Shown here: positions 35,100-44,230 of the stretch, piece by piece | Position numbering within the stretch: position 1 is the first letter of the stretch | How the letters are laid out: every line of letters starts with the position of its first letter | From: Paenibacillus sp. FSL H7-0331 | GTDB lineage: Bacteria > Bacillota > Bacilli > Paenibacillales > NBRC-103111 | Length of the DNA stretch: 64,000 nt | Direction: 5' to 3' | Assembly (NCBI RefSeq): GCF_001956045.1 | Contig: NZ_MRTH01000035.1 | Coordinates: 22,942-86,941, forward strand | Notes under the pieces: generated by a model | What the model was told of the DNA's origin: nothing | Database searches by the model: none | Seen by the model: only the letters and a program-made list of their open reading frames with translations | Translations under genes and position numbers: made by a program

Positions 35100-36041
35100 T
35101 TACTTGGCAAACTTCTTCTCGGCATCATCAAGTGCCATTTTGGTACCAAGCGCGGAGTAATCCAACCACGGTTGATCAGGAATCAGATAGACGTGTTGGG
35201 ATTTTACAGCCTTGAGACCTTGCCAGATTGGATTGCTTTCAATTTGTTTGTATAATTTCTCGGCTCCATCTTCTCTGTTCACGATCACGAAGATTGCATC
35301 CGCATCATAGTCCGGTAATACCTCTTGAGAAATCACGTCAAACGCTTTGTCCTTGCTTACTTTCTCGACGCCTTTGGCTGGCTTAAGGCCAAGGTCTTCA
35401 TACAAGAGAGGACCCATAGGGCGTCTCGTTCCGAATACGCGCAGCTCCTTGGCAGTTACACGAACGGCCATTACGGTAGCGTCCTTGCCAAGCTTCGTAT
35501 TGATCAGTCCTTTTACACGTTCTTTCTGGGCTTCGTAGTCTTTAATGAACGTTTCGGCTTCCTTATCACGATCGACTAGCTTACCGATTTTTTTCAGGTG
35601 ATCCCGCCATGTGCCTTCATCAAGATCGAATACTACGCTCGGAGCGATTTTTTCGTATTTGGAAATATCTTTGCCAGCATATTGCTTATCCAGGTAAATG
35701 ACATCAGGCTTCAATGACAAAATGGCTTCCATATCCGGCTCTGTAACTACACCGAGAGGCTTCGTATCTTTCAAACGGTCGGCTACGTGAGGCAGGAACG
35801 CTTTTAAATCGCCACCGATTACAGATCCGACCGGAGTAATACCGAGCGCGAGCAAATCATTCGTTAAATGGATGGAAACCGAAGCGATCCTTGGTGCTTT
35901 GGCTGCTGTCTTGTCGTTAGCTGCTGCAGGGGCAGCAGCGGGTGCTGGCTGTGGTGCTGCTGTCTGAGGGGTCGGTTGAGCGCATGCGGAAACGGTAATC
36001 ATCGATACGGCGCTTAACAGGATCATGAGTGTCTTTTTCAT
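35100..36041 (-). CDS. Siderophore-binding lipoprotein of an ABC importer
   Basis: This is an iron-siderophore solute-binding protein of 313 residues. The signal has a lipobox VSAC with Cys20. An Ala/Pro/Gln-rich linker (about 21-48) follows, then the periplasmic-binding-type fold (RIASVSIHLTNDLLALGITPVG, EAILSLKPDVIYLD). The conserved C-terminal segment of this class (VKSQHVYLIPDQPWLDYSALG) is intact. It is the last gene of the importer operon and follows two permease genes on the minus strand. No ATPase gene is adjacent, so the ABC ATPase must be encoded elsewhere. Substrate is probably a siderophore, exact type unknown. Confidence 0.92.
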   Translation of the reverse strand: MKKTLMILLSAVSMITVSACAQPTPQTAAPQPAPAAAPAAANDKTAAKAPRIASVSIHLTNDLLALGITPVGSVIGGDLKAFLPHVADRLKDTKPLGVVTEPDMEAILSLKPDVIYLDKQYAGKDISKYEKIAPSVVFDLDEGTWRDHLKKIGKLVDRDKEAETFIKDYEAQKERVKGLINTKLGKDATVMAVRVTAKELRVFGTRRPMGPLLYEDLGLKPAKGVEKVSKDKAFDVISQEVLPDYDADAIFVIVNREDGAEKLYKQIESNPIWQGLKAVKSQHVYLIPDQPWLDYSALGTKMALDDAEKKFAK

Positions 36042-36063
36042 AAGGTCTCCTTAAGATTGAGTT

Positions 36064-37080
36064 TTATTTGGATCTGGTAAGTAAATATAAGAAATACGGA
36101 GCACCGATTGCGGCGACTACAACTCCTGCAGGAATCGCATTCGGCTGAAATAAGGAGCGTCCTATCGTATCTGCAACGACCAGAATGACGAGCCCTATAA
36201 GACCTGCTATCGGTAAAAAGTGTTGGTGCATCGGTCCGACCAAACGACGTGCAAGATGAGGAGCAACCAAGCCGATAAAACCGATTCCTCCGGCCATCGC
36301 TACACTGGCGCTGGATAAAGCGACGGCAGTTGCCAACAGTAGTAATCGCTGCTTACGTACGGCTGTTCCAATACCTGTGGCTACTTCATCTCCAAGCGAA
36401 AACGCATTTAGTGCTTGGGTCTGGAGGAAGCTGTAAGGAACAAATATGAGAATCCATGGAAGCAGGGCGTAGACGTGAATCCAATCCCGTCCCCAGACGT
36501 TACCAACCAGCCACCTTGCGGTGAATGCATAGGTCGTTTCGTCCAGTCGTAGCGATAAAAACAAAGTGATCGCACTGAAGCCCGCAGCTACTGCAATTCC
36601 TATTAATATGAGACGAATAGGCAGCAGACCTCTTTGGCGGTCATAAGCGAGCAGCACAATCAGAAAGGCTGACAAAACACCACCTGTTAAAGTGAATAAA
36701 GGAATCAACAGAGCAGAGGCGTCCTTCATCGAATGAAAAAAACTGACGAAGGCAATAAGGCCAAAGGCAGCTCCAGCATGAAGCCCGAGAATACCGGGAT
36801 CAGCAAGTGGATTGCGGGACAATCCTTGTAAAATAGCACCGGAAACACCTAATCCGATACCAGCCAGCATCGTGATCAAAATCCGCGGCAGGCGATACTC
36901 GAACAAAACCAGCTTGTCATCGGGACTGCCATGGCCCAGAAAGGTTTGAATGACTTGAAGGGGAGCGAGCCGGATCGTTCCTGTGTTCAGGCTGATCAGG
37001 ATGGCGCACAAGCCGATAATGAGCAGGATGATCCCGACCTGGATCGTTTTTTTGTTCCTGTTGGATACTTGCTGTTGCAT
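36064..37080 (-). CDS. FecCD-family siderophore permease, second subunit
   Basis: This 338-residue integral membrane protein of the FecCD family is half of a BtuCD-like permease. Conserved features include GLSRNPLADPGILGLHAGAA near residue 88 and the coupling-helix region GGIGFIGLVAPHLAR near 267. ATG 37080 directly abuts the stop of the preceding permease gene. Its partner is the gene at 37081-38103. Confidence 0.93.
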   Translation of the reverse strand: MQQQVSNRNKKTIQVGIILLIIGLCAILISLNTGTIRLAPLQVIQTFLGHGSPDDKLVLFEYRLPRILITMLAGIGLGVSGAILQGLSRNPLADPGILGLHAGAAFGLIAFVSFFHSMKDASALLIPLFTLTGGVLSAFLIVLLAYDRQRGLLPIRLILIGIAVAAGFSAITLFLSLRLDETTYAFTARWLVGNVWGRDWIHVYALLPWILIFVPYSFLQTQALNAFSLGDEVATGIGTAVRKQRLLLLATAVALSSASVAMAGGIGFIGLVAPHLARRLVGPMHQHFLPIAGLIGLVILVVADTIGRSLFQPNAIPAGVVVAAIGAPYFLYLLTRSK

Positions 37081-38103
37081 CTATAAGCTCCTCCTTTCTT
37101 TACGAGCCAGATAAAGAAAGAAAGGAACGCCGACCAAAGCGACCATGATGCCAAGCGCAAGCTCTCGGGGTGGGTTGACCATTCGGGCGCCCATGTCGGC
37201 GACAACCAGCAGTACGGCACCCAACAAAGCAGAGAGGGGGATAATGAATCGGTAATCGACACCGACCAGCTTGCGTGCGATGTGTGGGATAACCAACCCG
37301 ACAAATCCAATCGCACCTACAGCTGAAACCGATACCCCGGCAAGAATCACTGATGCGGTCATGCCAAGCAGTCGAATCCGCTTCGTGTTTACCCCAAGAT
37401 TAATGGCTACATCATCACCCAACGATACCAGCGAGACCGAACGCCCCATCATGAAGGCCCATACGATAGTAATCAGAATAACTGGAACTAACAACTGCAA
37501 TTGTACCCATTTGACCCCGGCAACACCTCCGGCGTACCAAAATGCCAAATCCTGAGCCAAATTGTAATAAATCGCAATCCCTGAGCTTAGTGAATGCAGC
37601 AGTGCGGCTACCACTGCTCCTGCGAGGGTGAGTCTTAAAGGGGTTAGGCCGCCTGGAGCTGATCTGCCCAGCATAAAAATAATTAGCGTACTGAGCACGG
37701 CTCCGCTAAAAGAAACCACGATTAAAGCCGAATAAGGCAAGTTAGGGAAAAACGCGAAGCTAAGGGCCACGGCAAAGGTCGCACCCGAGTTGATTCCGAG
37801 TATCCCCGCATCTGCCAGCGGATTACGTATGACACCCTGCATTAAAGCTCCAGCGACGGCAAAAGCCGCGCCCATAACCGCTGCTCCTATTACCCGAGGA
37901 AGCCGCAGCTCATGAATGATCTGGTGTGCGGTCAATTTGGGATTATAATCGATCACGGCTGTCCATACGGTACCAAGTGTCATTTCTTTGGCTCCGTAGG
38001 AGATGGCCAGAAACATCGCCGCTACTAAAACGAACAATGAAATGATAAAAATAAGGCTAAAGGAAAAGAGCTTCATACTCGAAGTGGCTTGGAATTTTCT
38101 CAT
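37081..38103 (-). CDS. FecCD-family siderophore permease, first subunit
   Basis: This 340-residue FecCD permease is the first gene of the importer operon. The family signature GVIRNPLADAGILGINSGAT near residue 90 and the loop GAIGFVGLVIPHIARKLVG near 265 are clear. It is controlled by the promoter and Fur box at 38168-38222. Together with the next permease and the lipoprotein it forms a siderophore uptake system lacking its ATPase gene. Confidence 0.93.
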   Translation of the reverse strand: MRKFQATSSMKLFSFSLIFIISLFVLVAAMFLAISYGAKEMTLGTVWTAVIDYNPKLTAHQIIHELRLPRVIGAAVMGAAFAVAGALMQGVIRNPLADAGILGINSGATFAVALSFAFFPNLPYSALIVVSFSGAVLSTLIIFMLGRSAPGGLTPLRLTLAGAVVAALLHSLSSGIAIYYNLAQDLAFWYAGGVAGVKWVQLQLLVPVILITIVWAFMMGRSVSLVSLGDDVAINLGVNTKRIRLLGMTASVILAGVSVSAVGAIGFVGLVIPHIARKLVGVDYRFIIPLSALLGAVLLVVADMGARMVNPPRELALGIMVALVGVPFFLYLARKERRSL

Positions 38104-38167
38104 AGGATTGCTGTGTTGCTTTCGACACCTCCAGCGTACGGATCCTCTTATGTATGAGCAAAAATAC

Positions 38168-38186
38168 GATAATGATAATTATTATC
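38168..38186 (-). promoter_or_regulatory. Fur box
   Basis: The 19-bp sequence matches the classical GATAATGATAATCATTATC consensus at 18 of 19 positions. It lies just downstream of the -10 element of the importer promoter, a typical position for iron-dependent repression. Confidence 0.88.
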
Positions 38187-38193
38187 AGTCGAA

Positions 38194-38222
38194 ATTATAC
38201 GTTCTTTTCCATAGAATAGCAA
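38194..38222 (-). promoter_or_regulatory. Sigma-A promoter of the siderophore importer operon
   Basis: On the minus strand TTGCTA (38222-38217) and TATAAT (38199-38194) are separated by 17 nt. The start site should fall at the edge of the Fur box. Confidence 0.8.
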
Positions 38223-38230
38223 GAGAGAAT

Positions 38231-39676
38231 TTAGGATTCCACCTTGGGAAGCGTAATCACAAAGCTAGAACCGATCCCTGGTGTACTGCTCGCTTCAATC
38301 GTGCCCCCATGAGCTTCCACGAGCTGCTTGACTATGGACAGACCGAGTCCCGTTTCACTGCTGCTCTTGGCGCGGGATGGGTCTGCCTTATAGAAGCGGT
38401 CCCAGATAAGAGCAAGCTCCGCGCTAGTCATCCCCCGTCCGGTATCGGTAATATCGATCAGGGTGGAGGCTTCGGTTTCTGTCGCTTTGAGCCGGATCGT
38501 ACCGTATTCGGTAAATTGAATACTGTTTTTGATCAAATTGATCAGAATTTGGGTGAGCCGATCGTAATCGCAATAGACGATCAGGTCAGAGTCGCATTCA
38601 ATGACAATTTGCAGCTTTTTGGCTTCGATCAGCACTTCCAAGGTTTCCACAACTGTCTCCATAATTTCACGCAGTGAACTATTTTTCTTAACCAGGGTGA
38701 TCAAGCCATTTTCGATCTTTTCCATATCCAGCAGCTCATTGATCAGACGAATAAGACGAAATGTTTCTTTTTCGATAATGGCGTAGTATTTGTGCTTATC
38801 CTCAGGTTCTGTGACGAGATTGTTTTTCAAACCTTCAATAATACCCCGTATGGAGGTTAGTGGTGTTCGCAGTTCGTGGGATACATCGGTCATAAAGGAG
38901 TGGCGGCGTAATTCGTATTGCTCGAGTTTTTGAGAGGATACCTCCAGCTGTACTGCCATCGCGTTGAAGTCGAGCGCCAAGTCACCCAGCTCATCGGAGC
39001 GAATGATCGGCATACGGGCGGCATAATTCCCGGCGGCGATCTTGCGTGTGGCATGGCGCAGTGGTTGAAGGCTTTGACTCATCCTACGGGATATATAAAT
39101 GCTTATAAGGGCTGCTATCACAAAAATAAATGCTGCTGCATATCCTACATTCCGATCCAGGGACAATGAGGTGTCCTTGAAACCAACTGCAGGGGAAAAA
39201 ATGAACAGGTACATATCGTTTGTTTTGCTTTTCGGATGAATGGGTTTGGTTAAGACGACAAGCGGCTGCTCGGGGCTGCGCTCAACGATGAAGCTTTGAT
39301 TGTCTTTGATGGACATGATGCGGGCACGAAGGCCATCCAAAAATGCTTTATTGCGCAGAGCGGCCGACATTTTGGGATCGCGGTACACAATCTCTCCGGT
39401 TTTATCTAAAATAATAAAAGATATTTTACGCTCGGATAGCAAACCTCGATAAGCCAGGAGTGGTCCGGTCGGTTCTTCCTCTTCACGGGTTAGCATTCGG
39501 ACAATAACTTTGCCTGCGCTGCTTAGCTCCTCCGTTACATGTACATATGATTGCTGTTTCAAATAATAAACAAAGCCTGCTCCTGTCAGAGCAAGAATCA
39601 GAATGGATACGAGCATATGACTTATAAATTGGCGTTGAAAAAAAGTAAAGCGATAATGCAAACGTTTCTTCCCCAT
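38231..39676 (-). CDS. Sensor histidine kinase
   Basis: This is a 481-residue kinase with two membrane helices (about 20-38 and 185-203) around an outer sensing domain of roughly 145 residues. A HAMP domain follows, then the His motif DVSHELRTPLTSIRG and an ATPase domain with NLIKNSIQF, DTGRGM and ETGLGLSIVKQLVEAHGG. It pairs with the response regulator immediately upstream. ATG 39676 is chosen over earlier in-frame starts because GGAGG lies 8 nt before it. The signal is unknown. Although next to the iron operon, it reads from the other promoter side. Confidence 0.92.
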   Translation of the reverse strand: MGKKRLHYRFTFFQRQFISHMLVSILILALTGAGFVYYLKQQSYVHVTEELSSAGKVIVRMLTREEEEPTGPLLAYRGLLSERKISFIILDKTGEIVYRDPKMSAALRNKAFLDGLRARIMSIKDNQSFIVERSPEQPLVVLTKPIHPKSKTNDMYLFIFSPAVGFKDTSLSLDRNVGYAAAFIFVIAALISIYISRRMSQSLQPLRHATRKIAAGNYAARMPIIRSDELGDLALDFNAMAVQLEVSSQKLEQYELRRHSFMTDVSHELRTPLTSIRGIIEGLKNNLVTEPEDKHKYYAIIEKETFRLIRLINELLDMEKIENGLITLVKKNSSLREIMETVVETLEVLIEAKKLQIVIECDSDLIVYCDYDRLTQILINLIKNSIQFTEYGTIRLKATETEASTLIDITDTGRGMTSAELALIWDRFYKADPSRAKSSSETGLGLSIVKQLVEAHGGTIEASSTPGIGSSFVITLPKVES

Positions 39677-39678
39677 TG

Positions 39679-40392
39679 TCATTCCTCCAGCTTGTAGCCT
39701 ATGCCCCATACGGTGACCACGAGTGGGTTCTCAGGAGTTGATATTTTGTTGCGCAGCCTTTTGATATGGACGTCTACGGTTCGTTCCTCACCTATGTAGT
39801 CGTAGCCCCAGATGCTCTCGATAAGCATATCGCGGGTAAATACCTTTTTCGGGTGGCGAACAAACAGGCACAGCAGCTCAAATTCCTTGGGAGTCAAATT
39901 TGTCAGCACAGCTCCACGTATAATAACGGTTCGGGTATCCAATTCGATCCGAATCTTCTTGTGCTTCAAGATGTTCAAAGAATCGTATAGATGATGCGTA
40001 GGCTCTGATTGTAAATTGGATGAGGCCGTACTGATATGATAACGACGATGGACCGCTTTGATTCTGGCAATCAGCTCCATCGGGCTGAAGGGCTTGACGA
40101 CATAATCATCTGCGCCGCTTTCCAATCCGAGAATCCGATCCTGCTCCTGATCCCGCGCGGTAAGTAATATAATCGGTGTTTGCGTTATGGTGCGAAGCTG
40201 TTTGCAGAGGCTGATTCCATCTTTGCCAGGAAGCATCCAGTCCAGAATGACGAAATCCCAGCTTTCCTCAAGCAGACGCTGCTCGGCGACCCATCCATCA
40301 TGGACGAAGGTGGTATCATAATGTTCTTTTTGAAAAAAAAGCTGCAGCATTTCGCATACGGATGTATCGTCCTCAGCTACGAGCAGTTTCAT
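39679..40392 (-). CDS. OmpR/PhoB-family response regulator
   Basis: This is a 237-residue regulator with a receiver domain (EDD at 7-9, phosphoacceptor Asp51 in VILDWMLPG, KPFSP near 104) and a winged-helix output domain (LTPKEFELLCLFVRHPKKVF, and ERTVDVHIKRLRNKI near the end). ATG 40392 is used because GGAGGGG lies just before it; the frame is open upstream to 40584, but that part lacks domain features. It is followed at once by its partner kinase gene. Confidence 0.93.
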   Translation of the reverse strand: MKLLVAEDDTSVCEMLQLFFQKEHYDTTFVHDGWVAEQRLLEESWDFVILDWMLPGKDGISLCKQLRTITQTPIILLTARDQEQDRILGLESGADDYVVKPFSPMELIARIKAVHRRYHISTASSNLQSEPTHHLYDSLNILKHKKIRIELDTRTVIIRGAVLTNLTPKEFELLCLFVRHPKKVFTRDMLIESIWGYDYIGEERTVDVHIKRLRNKISTPENPLVVTVWGIGYKLEE

Positions 40393-40716
40393 AGAAAATC
40401 CCCTCCGGGCTTGGCAATTCGTTATTTCAAGCATAGTCGCTCGATCCCTGAATAGCAATATCTTGATGGTTCGGAAGATTGCTGAATAGGTATTGCTGTG
40501 CAGTGCGAAATGGGATGAGGCTAAGTTATCTAGATTATGTATTGACATGGGAAGCGTCCCGTGAGAAAATGTACGCGTGTACATTATGTGAAATAAAGCT
40601 ATAAAAATGCTTGCGAGTTGCTTTTTATCAAGTTCGCGAGAAGCTTGTAAGCCGAAGGCTAATGAAGTTAATGGGTTTGTCAGTTAATATGCTAGTTAGT
40701 TAGTTTGTTTGTTGTA

Positions 40717-40732
40717 CAAACTCAAGAGTTTG
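40717..40732. promoter_or_regulatory. 16-bp dyad, possible operator
   Basis: CAAACTC-AA-GAGTTTG has perfect 7-bp arms. It lies about 215 bp before the LacI-type gene. It could be a regulator site or part of the adjacent repeat. Confidence 0.35.
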
Positions 40733-40744
40733 GTGAATATATGA

Positions 40745-40870
40745 GCGGAGCGACCGTGGTGTTCTGGAGATAGCGGAGCGGTGCCTTTGTTTCCGGAATT
40801 TTACCGCTATATTTTTTATAGAATAATTCTGGAAACAACAGCAATCGGAGGAATACTTCGGTCGCGTAGC
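40745..40870. repeat. Nested imperfect palindrome, probable dispersed repeat
   Basis: The outer 12-bp arms (40745-40756 and 40859-40870) match at 9 of 12. The inner 14-bp arms TTGTTTCCGGAATT (40787-40800) and 40825-40838 match at 13 of 14, with a further CTATA/TATAG at the core. The whole could fold into a long hairpin. Size and structure suggest a small non-coding mobile or REP-type element. Confidence 0.6.
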
Positions 40871-40947
40871 GGCACTTATTCACTGTATCTCAAAGCATTT
40901 GCTTGAAAAGTCAATTTGTCTCATAAACCTGAAGGAGGGATCGTCCT

Positions 40948-41976
40948 ATTGTAACCAGGAAGGAAGTTGCTGAGCTGGCAGGTGTATCCGAGGCTACAGT
41001 TTCCCGTGTTTTTAATGGTGTAGGGCCCATGAAAGCACAGACGAAGCTGCGGGTTCAGGAAGCTGCCAAAACACTTAACTATCACCCCAACGCGATAGCT
41101 CAGAGCTTTGCCCGCCGCAAAAGCGGAAATTTGGGCGTTGTACTTCCCTATTTGCCGAAGGTTCATTTGTTCTCAACGTATTATTTTTCCGAAGTGTTAA
41201 GCGGTATTGGCGCCAAGGTGAAAGATAAGGGTTATGATCTACTGCTTACCTTTCGTTCGTTGGACGAAGAGAGCGATTACATTGAACGATTCCGTTCGCA
41301 AAAGGTGGATGCCTGCATTATTCTGGGGGCTAGTGATACCCCGCAGGAAAGGGAACAGCTGAAGACGCTGGAGTCCGAGGGGCATCACTTCTGTCTGGTC
41401 AATCAGCATTTTGCCGGTGAAAGCTTCAATGAAGTAGACGCGGATCATATCGGTGGCAGCTATCGTGCAGTGAAGCATTTGATGGATAAGGGCTATAAGC
41501 AAATCGCCTTTTTGAATGGCTCCTCGCAGTTTTCCAATAGTGCAGATCGATATGAAGGCTACAGGAAGGCAATGGGCGAAGCAGGTAAGGATGCCGAGGC
41601 GCTTCGTAATTTGTATTACGAAGGCAATTACAGCCGTACCAGTGGATACAGGATGGCGGCAGCATTATATGAACGCAGGCACGAGATTGATGCGATATTT
41701 GCGGCAAACGATCGAATGGCGATAGGTCTTATGCAGGGCTTGCGTGAGCTTGGCTGGGAAGCCGGTAGGGATGTCGCGATTGTCGGTTACGATGACTCTG
41801 ATGCGGCCCGAGTGACAGACCCGCCGCTCACAAGCGTAGCTGTTCCCTTTTATGATATGGGAAGTCTCGCAGCCGAGCGTCTGCTGGCTCAGGTGAACGG
41901 TGAGCAAGGTAGCTTTCAGGTCAAGCTGGATACCGAGCTTGTCGTTCGACAATCATGCAGCAGAAATTTTAGTTAA
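40948..41976 (+). CDS. LacI-family transcription regulator with apparent ATT start
   Basis: This is a LacI/GalR-type repressor of 342 residues. The helix-turn-helix VTRKEVAELAGVSEATVSRV begins only one codon after ATT 40948, and AAGGAGG lies 9 nt before that ATT. The first ATG (41029) would remove the DNA-binding domain, and no ATG, GTG or TTG in frame lies between. Thus initiation at ATT is the best reading. The sugar-binding domain is normal (GNLGVVLPYLPK, DAIFAANDRMAIGLM, VAIVGYDDSDAARVTDPPLTSV). It precedes sugar-oxidoreductase and ThuA genes that it probably controls. Confidence 0.85.
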   Translation: MVTRKEVAELAGVSEATVSRVFNGVGPMKAQTKLRVQEAAKTLNYHPNAIAQSFARRKSGNLGVVLPYLPKVHLFSTYYFSEVLSGIGAKVKDKGYDLLLTFRSLDEESDYIERFRSQKVDACIILGASDTPQEREQLKTLESEGHHFCLVNQHFAGESFNEVDADHIGGSYRAVKHLMDKGYKQIAFLNGSSQFSNSADRYEGYRKAMGEAGKDAEALRNLYYEGNYSRTSGYRMAAALYERRHEIDAIFAANDRMAIGLMQGLRELGWEAGRDVAIVGYDDSDAARVTDPPLTSVAVPFYDMGSLAAERLLAQVNGEQGSFQVKLDTELVVRQSCSRNFS

Positions 41977-42078
41977 GCTGCATGGTATTCAGATAGTTGA
42001 TACGCAGAGCAGCGAGTGTTGTACACCACATTACAGATGAAAATCCAGTGTGAAACTTTGAAGGAGGCGGATTCTAGT

Positions 42079-43239
42079 ATGAAGCAAATTAATATTGGGA
42101 TGGTCGGTTATAAATTTATGGGCAAGGCACATAGCCATGCTTACCGTGATTTACATATGTTTTTTCCGAAGATTGCCAAGCCGGTTATGAAGCTGATCTG
42201 TGGTCGTGATGAAGAGGGTGTCGCTCAGGCAGCTGAACAATTCGGTTGGGACGGTTATGTGACGGATTGGCGGGATTTGTTGAATAACAAAGATATTGAT
42301 GTGATCGATATTAATGCCCCAAGTAATGCGCATATGGAAATTGCTTTGGCAGCGGCAAAGGCTGGCAAGCATTTGTTCTGCGAGAAGCCGCTGGCGCTGA
42401 CACTGCCGGATTCCAGAGAAATGCTCAAAGCTGCAGAGGATGCAGGCGTGAAGCATATGGTGGGCTTCAATTATCGTTTTGCACCTGCTGTGATGCTGGC
42501 CAAGAAGCTGATTGATGAAGGCCGTTTGGGTGAGATTTACCATTTCCGTGCCTGGTTCCTGCAGGATTGGATTGTCGACCCGGATTTCCCGCTGGTGTGG
42601 AGACTACAGAAGGAAATTGCCGGCTCTGGTTCACATGGAGATTTGGGCGCACATCTGATTGATTTGGCGCATTATTTGATCGGCGGCATGACCGAGGTGA
42701 TCGGGATGAGCGAAACGTTCATTAAAGAACGTCCCGAGCCTACATCGATGACAGGCTTGAGTGCGAAGGGAAGTAAGGATGCGCCAAAGGGTCCGGTTAC
42801 GGTCGATGATGCGACATTGTTTATGAGCCGTTTTGCCAATGGCGCGCTCGGCAGCTTCGAAGCAACACGGTTTGCACCCGGACATCGCTGCACGAATTCG
42901 TTCGAGATTAACGGCAGCAAGGGCAGTGTAAAATTCGATTTTGAGCGGATGAATGAGCTGCAGGTTTATTTTACAGACGATGCTGAGGATGTTCAGGGCT
43001 TCCGCCGCGTGTTGGCAACTGATCCTTCTCATGCCTATATGGACGCTTGGTGGCCAGCCGGTCATACCATTGGATATGAGCACACCTTCATTCATGAGGT
43101 TGTCGAGCTGATGCAGGCATTGGAGGAAGACCGTCAGCCTGTGCCTAATTTTGTTGATGGTGTGAAGTGTCAGGAGGTACTGGAAGCGGTAGATCGTTCC
43201 ATTGCGGAGCGCCGTTGGGTGCGAATTGACGAAGTCTAG
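42079..43239 (+). CDS. Gfo/Idh/MocA-family oxidoreductase, first copy
   Basis: This NAD(P)-dependent oxidoreductase of about 386 residues is the kind that acts on sugars, inositols or related compounds. Rossmann start INIGMVGYKFMGKAHSHAYRD near 4-24 and the catalytic-lysine motif CEKPLALTLPDS near 100 are typical. ATG 42079 is preferred because AAGGAGG lies about 10 nt before it; an in-frame upstream TTG at 42016 lacks a site. It forms a set with ThuA and a second Gfo/Idh/MocA enzyme. Substrate unknown. Confidence 0.9.
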   Translation: MKQINIGMVGYKFMGKAHSHAYRDLHMFFPKIAKPVMKLICGRDEEGVAQAAEQFGWDGYVTDWRDLLNNKDIDVIDINAPSNAHMEIALAAAKAGKHLFCEKPLALTLPDSREMLKAAEDAGVKHMVGFNYRFAPAVMLAKKLIDEGRLGEIYHFRAWFLQDWIVDPDFPLVWRLQKEIAGSGSHGDLGAHLIDLAHYLIGGMTEVIGMSETFIKERPEPTSMTGLSAKGSKDAPKGPVTVDDATLFMSRFANGALGSFEATRFAPGHRCTNSFEINGSKGSVKFDFERMNELQVYFTDDAEDVQGFRRVLATDPSHAYMDAWWPAGHTIGYEHTFIHEVVELMQALEEDRQPVPNFVDGVKCQEVLEAVDRSIAERRWVRIDEV

Positions 43240-43288
43240 AAGTCAGCTTACAATCATCCAATCTTACTAATTAAAGGGAGCGTGCAGA

Positions 43289-44011
43289 ATGAAAAAAGCA
43301 TTGATCGTTCAAGGCGGTTGGCAAGGTCATCAGCCTAAGGAAGTATCTGAAATTTTTCGTGTTGTTTTGGAGGAAGAAGGCTTTGAAGTTGAGGTGTCCG
43401 ATACACTGGAAGCTTTTGCCGATGCCGAGAAGCTACTAGGGCTTGACCTGATTGTACCTGTATGGACGATGGGTGAGATTGATAAGCAGTACGCCAAAAA
43501 TGTATCGGAAGCCGTACAAAGCGGAGTTGGACTAGCTGGCTGCCATGGTGGTATGTGCGATTCCTTCCGTAATAATGTGGACTGGCAGTTCATGACGGGC
43601 GGCAACTGGGTAGCTCATCCGGGCAATGATGGAGTGGAATACGTAGTTAATATTAAAGGCAGCACAAGCCCGCTCGTAGAGGGCATTGAAGATTTTACAG
43701 TATCCAGCGAGCAGTATTACCTGCATGTAGATCCGGCTGTAGAGGTATTGGCGACTACAAGATTTCCTATTGCCGAAGGCCCTCATTCCTTGAACAAGGC
43801 AGTCGATATGCCTGTGGTCTGGACCAAACGTTGGGGAGTCGGACGCGTGTACTACAACTCGCTCGGACATCAAGCCAACATCATTGACATCCCGCAGGTT
43901 AAACTGCTCATGCGTCGTGGCTTCCTATGGGCGGCAGAAGGCAAGACTCAAGCAAGTAACAAGGCATCTGCCACTGCAGCTTACTCAGGTATGGGTGATA
44001 GTCAGGTTTAA
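43289..44011 (+). CDS. ThuA-like domain protein
   Basis: This is a 240-residue protein of the ThuA family (glutamine-amidotransferase-like fold, linked to trehalose or other disaccharide use). Motifs: ALIVQGGWQGHQPKEVSE near the start, GVGLAGCHGGMCDSFR near 82, and WTKRWGVGRVYYNSLGHQ near 190. ThuA proteins commonly occur next to Gfo/Idh/MocA oxidoreductases, as here. ATG 43289 follows AAAGGGAGCG. Confidence 0.9.
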   Translation: MKKALIVQGGWQGHQPKEVSEIFRVVLEEEGFEVEVSDTLEAFADAEKLLGLDLIVPVWTMGEIDKQYAKNVSEAVQSGVGLAGCHGGMCDSFRNNVDWQFMTGGNWVAHPGNDGVEYVVNIKGSTSPLVEGIEDFTVSSEQYYLHVDPAVEVLATTRFPIAEGPHSLNKAVDMPVVWTKRWGVGRVYYNSLGHQANIIDIPQVKLLMRRGFLWAAEGKTQASNKASATAAYSGMGDSQV

Positions 44012-44034
44012 ACCAGCATTCATATGTATTAGAG

Positions 44035-44230
44035 GTTGTTCAAAAAGCCATCTTTTGATCACGAAGTTATACACGTTGCTGACTCGGCATCGAATCTTGC
44101 ATTCAGGCTCGAAGTGCGGTGCTCATTTAGGTATAGCCTAAACTCCGCTCCTCCTTCTTTACAGCTTACGAAGCGAGTTTTCAGAGAAAACTTTAACTAC
44201 TCGGTGCTGAAAAGCCGACTTTTTGAACAC
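44035..44230. mobile_element. MITE-like element with terminal inverted repeats
   Basis: The arms GTTCAAAAAG (44038-44047) and CTTTTTGAAC (44219-44228) are perfect over 10 bp, and 18 of 24 positions pair if the match is extended. The roughly 195-bp interior has no convincing gene and separates thuA from the next oxidoreductase gene. The layout is that of a non-autonomous transposable element. A transposase was not seen in the window. Confidence 0.7.

Larger units (their letters stand above)
40393..40947. other. Long intergenic region with palindromic repeats
   Basis: This 555-bp region separates the divergent response-regulator gene and LacI-type gene. It holds a 16-bp dyad (40717-40732) and a nested palindrome of about 126 bp (40745-40870). 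Promoters for the divergent genes must lie here, but none was assigned with confidence. I saw no open reading frame worth calling. Confidence 0.6.
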
